Shown here: one piece after another, positions 31,441 through 43,540 of the stretch
How positions within the stretch are numbered: position 1 is the first letter of the stretch
How the letters are laid out: each line of letters starts with the position of its first letter
Assembly (NCBI GenBank): GCA_030248215.1
Contig: JASANG010000961.1
Span: 1 to 64,000 of the forward strand
Length of the DNA stretch: 64,000 nt
DNA from: Enoplolaimus lenunculus
Taxonomy: Eukaryota; Nematoda; Enoplea; Enoplida; Thoracostomopsidae
Direction of reading: 5' to 3'
Made by a program: the position numbers and the translations under genes
Notes under the pieces: model-generated
What the model saw: the letters and a program-made list of their open reading frames with translations, nothing else
The model's database searches: none
Told to the model about the DNA's origin: nothing

Positions 31441-33610
31441 AGTGCAAACTCAATTGAGTTGAATAATTAACTCGGAGAGAATTAGTAATATTTCTGGTAT
31501 ATTCCTGAATTAATAACAGTAAATGTTAACTCGAGCGGATTTTCCGCTGAGTTGAGAATGAGTTCCGTCAATTCAGATTTCTGAGTTCTGAAAGATCTAA
31601 TTCAGAGCTCAGGCTTCTGAGAGTGGCGTCAACTCATTCTAAAATCTACTCACTGGAATTGACAGGGTAGCAATTTTGCTGAAAACAGTTTTATGGTTTG
31701 ATGGCTAAATTTTGGCTTATAAACTAAGACAGAAAAATTGATTATATAGTATTAATAGCAATTGAACACTGTAAATTACAATGAGTTGATTAATCAATTC
31801 AGCTTGCGAGTTGGTTATTTCTGAATTAAATATCAGTAAACATCAAACTTACTCTGAGTTCAGCTGATTATCACCCTAAATTGAGTTGACTCTATGGATG
31901 AGTTGTTTAATTAACTCAGAATGAATTGAATCAACTCAAAATTCTAAGTAGTGATAGTCCTAACTTAGACTGAGTAATTCAACTCAACCTGAGTTAAAAT
32001 CAACTCATTGGAATTTACAGTGAACGAAAATTGAAATAGCTGCCAAAATTGCGAAAATCAAACGTTGTCCATCGAATTGGATTCTGAAATTTTTGACTGA
32101 GAAGAACTCCGTGCGATATATTAATGAGAAAAGTTCGTGGGCGGAAGTGAACCCAAGAGCAAAAACGCAAGTTGATGCTAAATTATTCATACATTCGTTT
32201 CGATCTCTGTTGGCGCTCGCTCAGTGAGTAGAAATTGATGACTCGGGCGTAGTCGAATTTGACTCAGTTTGTGTAGACCGTAAAAGCATATTTCGAGAAG
32301 AGTCAATTTATTAACTCACCATTTTTTTGCAGTGTGGTTACATTGTAAATTCTAGTTAAAATTGATTTTAACTCAGAATGAGTTGAACGCAATCAGAAGC
32401 GTGAGATTTGAATTAGGTTTTTCAGAACGTAGAACTGTCAATTGAATGAACTCATTCCGAATTAATTAATCAAATGACGCGGAATTAAATCAGCTCAGAG
32501 TGAGTTAATATTTACTGTTATTAACTCAGAAACACCCCGAAATAGCTAATTCTCATTCTGAGTTGATTAACCAACTCATTGAAATTTGCAATGTACGCTC
32601 TCTGGAGTTGCCAATTCGTCCGGTATCCCTTATGATGTATTTAGAATTTATACTATTCACCTCATTGTTTTATATTTAAAATGTGCAAAAGTTTAAAGAC
32701 AAAAACACTAAAAATCTTATTTTTCTAAATGTTTTGTACGCGATAAAGTATCGCCAGGGCTAAAAGTTTAGCTTTTACATCTCGCTTTTAACTGTCAAAA
32801 TAATTGTTGAAAAGTTCAGAAAAAAAACATTTTGCTTTTACAAAACGCCCTGTTTTTAGCACAGTTATTGCAAAAATAGAACTCGAGTAGGTTGTGTGTT
32901 GTAATAAGCTTAAGACTTTGATAAAATATTCAAAAATTTAAATGTCGAATTTTTTCACTTAAAGCATAAGCACCAAAAAATTCTAAAAAACAATCAAATT
33001 GAATGTTTTTTTAACTATCAGTGGGAATAAGCGTTGTTTCCGAACAAACTAAGAAGTTATATTACCGATAACTGAGTTTACAGTGCAACTTCTAACGAGT
33101 TAATTAATCAACTCAGACGGAAACTTAGTTTCTTCTGAATTAATAACAGTAAACTTTAACTCACTCTGAGTTTCGTTTATTCTTTTACTCTGCGTTGGTT
33201 TGACTCCGGGGAAGTTGATTAGTTAAATCAGAATGAGTTAAATCAACTCAAAATTCTGAGTTCTGATAGTCCTAACTCAGACTGAGTGATTCAACTCCGT
33301 CTGAGTTAAAATCAACTCACTTAAATTTACTGTGTATTATAGGCAATAAATTGCCTAAAATGTATTAAAAACTTGATATAATATAATATATGATTTAGGA
33401 AAGGTTGATTTTTACGCTGTAAATTCTAGTGAGTTGATTATATCTCGCAATGAGTAGAATCCACTCAGAATTCGGTCTTTCAGAAATCTCAGTAGTAAAT
33501 TTATTTAATCAAATTTATCCGGTGCTAAATCACCTCAGAATGATGTAATACTTACCGTTATTAACACTGAAATAACCATGAAATGACTATTCATTCTCTG
33601 AGAGTTGACT
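31441..33610. repeat. Cluster of five ACTGTAAATT foldback MITEs
   Basis: Copies at about 31441-31670, 31769-32022, 32343-32592, 33082-33336 and 33417-33610, each with GAGTTGATT...AACTCAGAATGAGTT words and ends like ACTGTAAATT or AATTTACAGTG. At 31769 the flanks are both GAAC. A right end of the Tc1-like foldback (CACCATTTTTTTGCAGTGT) lies at 32226-32340 between copies. Confidence 0.7.
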
Positions 33611-33859
33611 GTGTTGTTATAACACGTTTGGTTTTACGCTTATTTTATTACAAAATCTCGGAAATTCTCTGCTCAAAATTGTGCCAAAATTTTAAAAACG
33701 AAGCGCAAACAGACCATTTTTGTAAAATTATGCAACATTTAACTATCAATATTGCCGGAACATCCGCCAAAAATTATAAAATTCTACCGGAGCCGAAGCC
33801 GAAGGCAGACGTCCGGTGGTTCCTGAAAATTAGTATAGATAACTTTTGTTTCAGTTTCA

Positions 33860-34026
33860 GTATTATATTTTTAAGCCTAAGCCTATGATATGAGTAAGAC
33901 TGAGCATATTCCTAAGCCTATGCCTATGCCTAAGCCTAAACCAAACAAAAAATAGTCTAAAAGCTCAAGGTTAATCTATTCGAATCCCACAGAAAAACGC
34001 ACCGCCCCTGATCTTTGCATGGGTCA
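33860..34026 (-). mobile_element. TTAGGC MITE, one good end
   Basis: CCTAAG units, then the ATAGTCTAAAAGCTCAAGG block and CGCACCGCCCCTGATCTTTG. This is the last TTAGGC MITE in the window. Confidence 0.65.
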
Positions 34027-35796
34027 CTTTTCTTAATGACGATTTGGTATTAAAATTGCTGTTAAACTTACACTGTTAAGGTAAAATGGAAGTAAATTTA
34101 TTATTAACCTCTTTTTTAAGAAATCTTACTAACTAAAACCTACCAAAAATGAATCAGTCATTAATAAATTTACCATTTTAAGGCGAAAATAATTTCACCG
34201 CCGAAATTGGATTGATTTTTGTGTGCCGAAACAGCAGTTCCAGAACGGCATTTGATAAAAAAGTATGGACCTCAGGAAAACTTTACCTAAAATTTCGAGA
34301 GAAAGCATACAATGTACCAAAGTCCATTCGAGATTTGTCTGCGGCTCCGGCAGAAACTCGACCTACGGCTCTGGCAGCATTTATGCCTGGCTTTTCCGGC
34401 ATTTAGTTTTGGAGTTCCACAAATTGTTTTGTTTCGTGCGTTTCGCTTTGTCGTGGTACAACTTGGAGCAAAAATTGCCGACATTTCGAAAAGAATATTA
34501 AGCGTAAATACCAATGTTAAACAATTTACAGGTATTCGCTAAAATAAATCATTTTTTGCTACCTATCGCTGAACTTCAATGTCCCAGCAAATTCTGTGGA
34601 CCAGTGGTTAAAGCATTGCATCTGACAATGTGCTGACGCTATTTTATGAATAATGCACGCAAATGTCAGTTAGTTTGGCACGGTGCAACCAGATGCGAAA
34701 AATACCGGAGCCAGAGATCAACGAAACTTGCCGGAGCGGAGCCGAAATTTAGCAAAAATGATGGTTTAATTATTTAGCCAATATCTGCAATATGTATAAG
34801 CTGTTTGACTTTTTGCTAATTTGTGTGAAATTTCAGAAATTCTCTCTGACAAAAGTAAAACGAAACTCGTTAAAAATAAATGAATTTTGCTATATGCCAA
34901 ATTTGACTGCTACGGAGGCTGATGTTCTGGCGGAGCTAGACCTCCAATTGTACCCTGTAATTTGGCACTATGCTAGTGCAGCTTACGTTGATCTCACACT
35001 ACAGACACCCAAAATATAAAATTGCAAAAAAAATTTTGCGCTTCCACATACAGCTTTACAGTGAACCTTGGCGAGTTTATCAGCTCAATTATAACCAACA
35101 CCTAAACTTTATTAAACAATCTATATACTGTAAACACACAGTCACGAAAATAACGCCAAACCTTAAACGCAAAATACGAAAAATATTCAAGTGTAAATTT
35201 GATATGATATACACATTCAACTCAATTTTCACAAGCCTAAATCAACCGGCCGACAGTCTTTTCACCAAAAACTGCAATAACAAATCAAACTACTACGAAA
35301 TTTTAAAAAATATCTCTCGATTCTGATTTAAATCTAACACAGTATCATTGGCCAATTTCTCGCGGATAGTTCGTAAACGGATATATAATTCTTAATACCA
35401 TTTAAAATCGAAAAATACAATGTAAAACGTTGGGTACATTACAACTATTCAGCAACATCACAAATGTAATTTTCCACATTACAACTGACAAATTAATAAC
35501 AATTTTGTCATGTTTTTCTATCATCGGTGCCGTCGTATGAACAAGATTTATGGAGCATCCATTGACAGCGCTGATATCAAAGGCAACGAAATTTCAAAAC
35601 TAGTAAGTGATACAGATAATAAAAAATTCGTGTATGCTCTACCACGAAAAACAAAGCAAAGCATAAGCGTCAGTGACGTATCATATACGGGCCAATTCAA
35701 AAATTCACTGACTGCCAATAGTTGTTACATCCATTTGAGAAAAACTATAAATATTCAATATAATTAATACGCATATTATAAATGTTCAATCTTGAT
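34027..35796. other. Gene-free stretch 3' of eIF3a
   Basis: Several short open frames occur on the plus strand (for example 34265-34501, 34970-35326, 35510-35767), none with a recognisable domain or splice-supported neighbour. A fragment like the CAGGGTGCAACCG family lies near 34678-34760 (GGTGCAACCAGATGCG). Confidence 0.4.
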
Positions 35797-35914
35797 CCGT
35801 ATTCTCAAAAAGCTATAACATCTATCTTCCGTGAGCAATAAGTCTTCAACTGGTTCAAATGTTACAAAATCTATAATCAGCGGGCAATAGATGCTAAACT
35901 AATTTGAGAATCCG
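35797..35914. mobile_element. Short GTATTCTCAAA MITE in the eIF3a 3' flank
   Basis: CCGTATTCTCAAAAAGCTAT at the left and AATTTGAGAATCCGG at the right. It lies 35 bp past the eIF3a stop codon, so it is probably part of the 3' UTR. Confidence 0.6.
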
Positions 35915-35948
35915 GAACCAATGATTCCAACCGATTCTCTCCCTGGAC

Positions 35949-38900
35949 TCAACGCCGTCTTCCGCTCGCCACCTTTTGCCACTGATCATCGTTATCCTCA
36001 TCGGTTCCGTTTCGTTGAATCTGGTCATCTGGATCAGCATCAAAACGAGGCTTATTTGGTTGCATTCCTCGGCCACCGCGAGGACCATCTGTCATCACAG
36101 GTCGCTGATGCGCGGATGGTTGTGAACGCTGACGATAGTTTTCTAAAAACAAATCAGATGGTTATTTTTTGTTACATGGGTTTTTTGGGTCGATAGTGAT
36201 TTTCGCCAATTTTTAAACCAAATGAAATCAAAAACCAACATGGATCTAAAAGTCTATCCAACCAGACCCATCACGACTAACACAAACGTCTTGTATTACG
36301 ATTTAAAAATCTTACAATGTAGACTTACTTTTCGTACTTAAACATATTCCTAGTGTGAGAACAGCTTTAATACGACAGATTTAAAATGCTATATACCTAT
36401 AAACAGATTCAAAATTTACTAAATCTTAAACACTTTCAACGTTCACCTCCTGCTACGTAAAATTCCTTTTGACTGTATCAATTCAAACAACCGATGCAGA
36501 CTAAATAATCGACATCGAAAAACCGAAATATAAAAACCATTCAACTAACCGCCACCCATCATATCTTCTCTACTCGGCGGTTCGCGGTCTACATGAGGGC
36601 CGCCTGGGACAGGCCGCGAGCCCTGATAGGACCTATAACGGCCGCCGCCGCTATCTTGTTGCCGGTCTCCATATCGAGGTGGCTGACCTCCACGTTCGTG
36701 CTGACTTTGATTTCGATTATACCCGGATCCACCTCCGCGAGTTCGGTATCCTTGTCGATCACCTATAGAGACAAGTTTTTGATTTAAGCAAAAAGCTACT
36801 GATTACCACAGCATTTCAAACGTATACAAATTAAAATTATATTACTATTTAAATGAGAACATTGCACTTAATAGTAGCAATAGTTAAAGCTTTATATTCA
36901 ATCTATTATTACTAAAAAATCTATATTATTTTATCCATCAAAAATACACCAACCAACCTCCATGCCGATACGGCGGCTGTCTATCATGCCCTCCCCCACC
37001 ATCTTCACAATCTCCGCTACGTCTTCCACCAGCACCACCCCCATAACCGCCGCTACCTGGAGGTCGATAATATCCACCGGAACTAATATCTCCACTAGTA
37101 GGAGGCCTATTCGCTGCGCCCCCGCTCGGAAATTGTTGCTCCTCGTATGCTTGTTGCATATCTCGATGCTCAGCGGGGTCACCGTATGCAGGGCCCCCTC
37201 TTTGGGCACCGTACGGTACGCCTCCGGCTGGCACTGGTCCCCTATTATGAGGCGCATCTGGGGGCAAATGCGGCGGTTGAGGCACAACCACCGGTGCTCC
37301 AGCTTGATTGATTGGAACTAACGGCGGCGCCGGTTCTTTGCCGTATAAATCGACATACCTAAAACACAGTATCCGATAAATCAAAGCAACAATGTAAAAA
37401 TGTAAATTAGCGCAAAAAACAAACTGAAATGACAATAAATAAAGCGGTGTTAACAAGCACTGAGGAGAAAAAATAAATTTTACCACGTACGTATTTCGCT
37501 AGCATTACGTACAATAAAGACGAATCTGACTAGTCGAAAAAACAGGAGTATGCGTTGCGTTAACTAACCAAACAAACCAACTAACGAACAATCAACCAAA
37601 CATCCAGAAACACCAACCAACCAAACCAAACAATTAACTAGCAAACCAACCAACCAACCAATCAATTATCCAATCAATCAACCAACCAATCAAACTTACC
37701 ATTTAAAATAATCAGTCCATCTTGGACCGCGCTTATACTTTGAGATGCAATAATCAACATAGTCTTCCCATGTGAAGTCTTCTTCTACTTCATTGTTGTT
37801 ATCAGGGGGTGGTGACCCCTGCCGTTGTCGATAGTTAGTAGAATTACTCGTCTGGCTATCATCGTAATCATACTCATTTGATTGTTGTTGTTGTTGATGT
37901 TGCTCTTGTAGCTGACCTCGGTTTGTGCTAGCGTAACTTTTATGCGGTGGGACGTACGCTTCTAGTGCGCCTGTCTTTTCGCCACCTATAACAAAAAACG
38001 GCGCGCTAAACATATTCATGAATACCACGACTGTCCAGTTAATAATACCTTATCCCTAAGTATACACAATACAACTGAGCAGCCGTCCGTAGAGTTGCAT
38101 TCGGGTCCAGGTGTTTCGGGTACTTTCGTCAAAAAATTCCGGGTCCGAACTTTCACAACAAACCATTCTGCACCCGGTTTTTAAGAAAATAACCGGAATA
38201 AAACTATTTATATGGCTAAACTAGTTTAGTGATTTTAGCATCTCGCACCTACATTTTGAACAGTAACAGTACCGCAGCAAAACTGAATAGGCTAAACAAT
38301 TTATCAGTTGGTTGCATCCGGTTAGGTGTGTGAAATACATTTGAGACAAAACACTACCGACATGTCTTGACACAAATACCGTACGTCGTACGTAAAAGCA
38401 AACTGAAGAAGCAAAAAGTTAGATCAAGACTTCTTTGAGTAATAATTAACCTATTTAAGTAGATGTACTGGGTTACGACTACGAACGTTTAATTAGGAAT
38501 CGCTGGAATGGTTGGGATGCAGAGACGTTTACTTTTAGATTGTGTGGTAAACTATTAATCAAAGGTTCAGAAACCTGTTAAAATGAGCTGCTAGAATACA
38601 GATGAATACATAAAAAAGATCCGAAAAGAAATTCGAGTCTGAGTGTTCATTCCTAAAAATTCTGGGTCCGGGTGATTGATTTCCTTCTGCAAAGCAACTC
38701 TAGCCGTTTCCCTTTGGAAATTGCAACACACGACGGCCGCACCCTGGATCCTATACTCGTTAACCCTCCAAACACGCATGTAATAACATATAGCACTTCC
38801 TCCGTATGCAAACAAAATGTTACGCACCTTGCCGCTGATTATTTCGATTACCCCACGCATTTGCAGGCCGTTGACTACTATATCCATCTTGTTGAGACTG

Positions 38901-40146
38901 TGCCGGTGTAGGGTCTGCTTGTTGTTGCATGCCACGTTTCCAAGGCCCAGATCGATCGGTGGGTGCGTTTTGCTGCATGACAGCGGGTCCAGTATCTACA
39001 AACAAACACTAACAGAAGTACTATACCATAAGATACCCACCATTCTCCATAATATGCTCGTTTAAAGATGCATATTCATACGCAACAGTTGCTACGATTT
39101 AATAATTCGTTTTTAATGTATTTTTAAACCATATCGCGTGTTGTAAGTTTGTTAATGCATGCGTATTGCATTTTCAGCTCGCCTAGACTATTTCCCTTGT
39201 ATAGCTGACTAGCGAAGACATTTCAAACCCTGGTACTCATCTTGGCAGTAAGCAACAACCTGTTGTTATATAAAGTTTTTGGACAAAAGCTACTGCTGAT
39301 ATAACGACTTATAGATTTCTTAAACTCCTAGACCCGATTAATTTTTTAATTTTTTACAGCGGGTTGCACCTATCGCCAGATACTACTAGGTTTTCAAAAG
39401 AACCAACTGCTGTGGCTGCCGATCTCAAAGGCGTTCGCTGTCAGAAGACGTACTTTCAACTGGTGATAAATACTGTACCTAACATTTATGCGGGAAGTGT
39501 TTCTCCAAAGTTACAATACCTATCCTCAACCGATAATATTGCTGAGCACACTACATAGGATACCAAGTAATAGATGCTCACCACTTGGCAACGGCTTAGC
39601 AGCACCACGCCACGAATCGCTCATGTCCGCCCGGGACGGTTGCTCCTGTTCTTGATTTCTTTGTTGTCGTTCTCGATCTCTATCCCGATCCCTGTCCCTG
39701 TCCCCACGTGGCCTGTCACGATCTCCAATTGCCGGAGCCATCGTTTTCGCTATAAAAACAAAAAATAAACCTACTGTACAATGGTGAATCGAAGGAGGCG
39801 CATTATCCTAGACCCCAACAAGGATTCGACCTGATTTCCCTAACGAAACAATGGTTTCCGGTTGCACCATGGTGTTATACATCGTTAAGAACACGGGCGC
39901 TGATAGGCAGCTATCAAAAAATTATCTAGGTCTTCCTTATTTTCGTCGAGTATACATTACTATTTCGAAAGTTACACGAACTATCACAAAAAACTATGAT
40001 CCTACACACCTCGCCAGTTTCCACCTTCAGACCGTCCCTCTTCCGCCACTGGAGGCATATTGTGTGAACCAGGTCCTCGGATTGGATAACGTTGGTCACC
40101 GCTGTCGCGCTGTTTTGCCGACGGCGGCACATAGGCCTGTTTCTTG
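35949..40146 (-). CDS. eif3a: eIF3a exons 20-26: disordered tail with an unusual Trp/Tyr-rich insert
   Basis: Residues about 839-1360. Exon 21 has an Arg/Asp run ([19 protein letters not shown]) typical of eIF3a tails, and exon 26 ends [17 protein letters not shown], comparable with the DGW-x-T-V-R-R end of other animals. Exons 23-25 (residues about 997-1296) do not resemble the usual tail: exon 23 ends in [15 protein letters not shown] and [14 protein letters not shown] across the junction, exon 24 is Pro/Gly-rich and exon 25 is Arg/Gly/Gln-rich. Phase continuity says they belong here. Confidence 0.88.
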
Positions 40147-43100
40147 CTAAAATACTATTAACGGACTTACACTAAATCTCGTTTAGCAAAACAATTGACA
40201 CTTCTTTTGTAATATATACTAATAAAACAGCAAATTTACAAATTTAATTGAATTTGCATCTTATTTGGAATGTAGAAAATGACAATGTGTTGACTTTACA
40301 CGCCAAAATACGACATTTACACAGACTTCCATCCCGAGTTGAAGTAGTGTGCCACTAGATCTAAATTTACCGAATATAACATTACTGGTGGATGCATGTG
40401 AACCATATGAAACTATTCGCTGAATTCGAGCTAATCGTTTGCTTATCCATCCGATCCCTGGTAGCAAGGACGTATTACGTACCTTTCCTCTTCGGTTCGT
40501 TTACGATTTGCTTCAGCAATCGCTCGCTCTTCCTCGCGTCGTTCCCATTCAAGCTTACGCTGTCTTTTGCGTTCCTGCTTGCGTTGCTTAAACAGATAAA
40601 ACAGTATATTTTTTAAAAATACGTAAAAATTTAATCCTATCTCAAAGTGATGCTGACCAAGTTTTGTTTTAATCGTTTGTTTTAGGGATGTGCCGATTAA
40701 TCGGCATCGGCAATAATTGACACTTTTGGGGATTATCGGCATCGGCACTGCAAAAAAATTTCCGATTCTTTGGCGATACTTTTTGCACATAACAGTCGGT
40801 TGGAATGCTTTCAATTTCATTTCTGGGCGCACAATAGTGTGTCTGCTCTGGAAAATTGTCATCTCTTGCGTTTGTGTTTGAAAAAATTAATTGAAATTAA
40901 CCGTTCGTATGAAATTATAATCATTTATGGTGGTTAGGGTTTAAGCCTTCATATAATAAAGTAATGTAGTATTCTATCAGCTTATTAAAGATGGTGTACA
41001 TACTAAAGTTGCAATCGGCATCGGTATCGGTTCGGCATCGACAAAATTTTAAAATAAGAATCGGCATCGGCAAAAATTTTGGTATCGGCACATCCTTAGT
41101 TTGTTTACATAAAATTATTTTAAGAACAAAAAAATAAGCTGTAATCTTTAACGGCGAAGCTTCATTTAACAGCTAAAGCAAGAACAGTTCTACAAAACTG
41201 TTCTATTGGACGGCATTATTGAATTGTGTTACAGAACGTTTGTATTAGCTTTCAGACATAGCAAGAACTAATGGGTTTTCGAAAATTCCGTTTTCGTGGT
41301 TCTTTACATCACGATAATGCTATATAGATGAACAAAAATCGTTAAGCCAATGATAAACCAAACCACGATCTGGCCCACAATAATTTGTCAATGGTATGTA
41401 AATGCGGTTTCAACCTCAAACGTTTCTCTAGGCACAACTGGTCGCGTGCAAAAAAATTCAACTGCAATTATAAAAAAAGCGACGGCATACGCAACGATGG
41501 TTACTAACCTTAACTGTACGTTGCCCACAAATGTATTTTACCCGCTAAAATTGTCCAGGAACCGCGAACGAAAAACACAATCTCTAAACTCAAGCTAAAA
41601 CTAACCTTTAACCGTTTTACTTTTTCTTCGGCATACTTCTTTTCATAGTCTTTCAAACGTTGCTGCATGATGTCTTTTTGTGCTTCACGAAGTTTCGAAG
41701 CAAATGCCGCCGCATCGTCTTCCAAACCTTAAAACTAATTTTACAATTTATTCTTTCCATTGGGTAGTAAGTCGGATACTAACTGCATATATCAACTCAG
41801 CAAGATGATCCTGACAACACTGCCGAACAAGATAAGCAAAGAGTTGAAAGTAAAGAAACTCAACTTTAACTTACGTTTTAAACGTTCTGACGTCTCGATT
41901 TCATATTTATGATCAGCTTCTGCTTTGTTGCACCGCTCAATTTCGTATTCCTCCCAAAACTCACGATCTTTCCCCTGTAATTATGCCAAAAACAAATCAG
42001 TATGTAAACAAATTAATACAACGCAAACAAATAAAACATTAAACAAGGATCAAAAAATGAACCAAAGTTGAAATATCTTTGCTTGAAGTATATAATTTTG
42101 TTTATCAGATAATTACACTAAATGTGTTCGGTGAAAATTGTACACTGAATAAAAAAATTTCCGTAGGCTTGCTGTTGTCACCATGTCAGTTTTACAGAAT
42201 GCCTTGTAAAAAAACTATAGGGTTGTACTATTGTACATATTACGAGTATAGCTAGTGCAGATAATGAATTAACTGACCTAAGTTAATAACACCGATACTT
42301 GCTACTGAAAAACGAGGAGACTGCGAGAGTTCCAGAATGGGAAGCTGTAGCTTAACGGGAGCAATTATAGTTAACATTAAACCACGAACTATAACTGATT
42401 AACCTTAAACTCTTCGTATTCTTGCTCAAGCAACGGTATTTCTTCGGTATGAAACGCCCGTATCAAATGATCCCATTTACGTTCTTGCTGCTTAAGTCGT
42501 ATCGCGAGTTCACGGCGTTCTTTTTCCATCTGCGAAACTTGCTTTTGCAGTAGCGTTTCAGTGTCCAAATTTTCAAGTCCTTCTTTGCCAATCTCCGAAA
42601 TCACCTTGCGGCCTTGCTCAGAGCTTTCGAGACGTTTGATACGATCCGACAGTATTTGTTTGTTGACGCGTTCCTGTGAATGAAAAATACGCTCAATTTT
42701 TCAAAAATAACAGGATAGTTTGTAATTTAACTAACTGCTAGTTCACTCAAAATTTAAACAATTACAAATCGGTTTTTACAGTATCCCACGTACCAATAAC
42801 TTACAATTTCCATCGCACGATGTTGTATTTCAAGTTCTTTTCTTTCACGTTCCATACGTTCTTCTTCTTCACGCTGTCGCTCGGCAAGATGCATTTGCTC
42901 CTTTTCGGCTGCAGCTCGCTCCTACAATAATTAACAATTTCACAAAATCTAAGCTTTGTTTTCACATTTTAAAATCCGTTAAACATTACATTTGAATAAT
43001 TTTTTGACAAACTGGACACATACAACAGAATTAAAAAATTAGTCTTACACTGTTTGTGAGCTATTAGTTGTAGCAAACGCTTGAAACAGACGCAAAATAT

Positions 43101-43493
43101 TTGCAGAGAAAAATTACTGGTCAAAACAAACACAAATTTTGAATGGTTTGGAAGGAAAACGCTAAGTATAATATATGTTTCGACCAAGTTAACCACCTAA
43201 GTTACCTGTGCAAATTTTGCCGACTCTGCATTTTTGACATATTTTTCAATGCGAATTTTGCGATCTTTCACCAGCTCCAATCGATCAGCAACGTGAAAAT
43301 TGTAAATTGTAATTTGATTCTGCATATCGTTTTTGATTTTCTAAAATTAATGAAATCAAAAATTAGTTAAGCTGGTTGAATTTAACGATTTGTAATAAAA
43401 AAGTGTGAGCCCAAGTTTCATAAGGATCAATTTGTAAAGGTGCTTTAGCCGGCGACAGGGTTGGTTTTTACGTAAAAAATGTAAATAATGATA

Positions 43494-43540
<47 letters not shown>

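Noticed and set aside
34265-35767. Several 60-118-codon frames on the plus strand 3' of eIF3a
   Set aside because: AT-rich composition, no recognisable motif, no matching exon pairs. Left as gene-free.
35949-39749. Exons 21-26 as a separate gene from eIF3a
   Set aside because: Phases agree at every junction, the tail composition (Arg/Asp run, RGPW-type words) fits eIF3a, and the last exon ends like other eIF3a C-termini. No independent start signal was seen.
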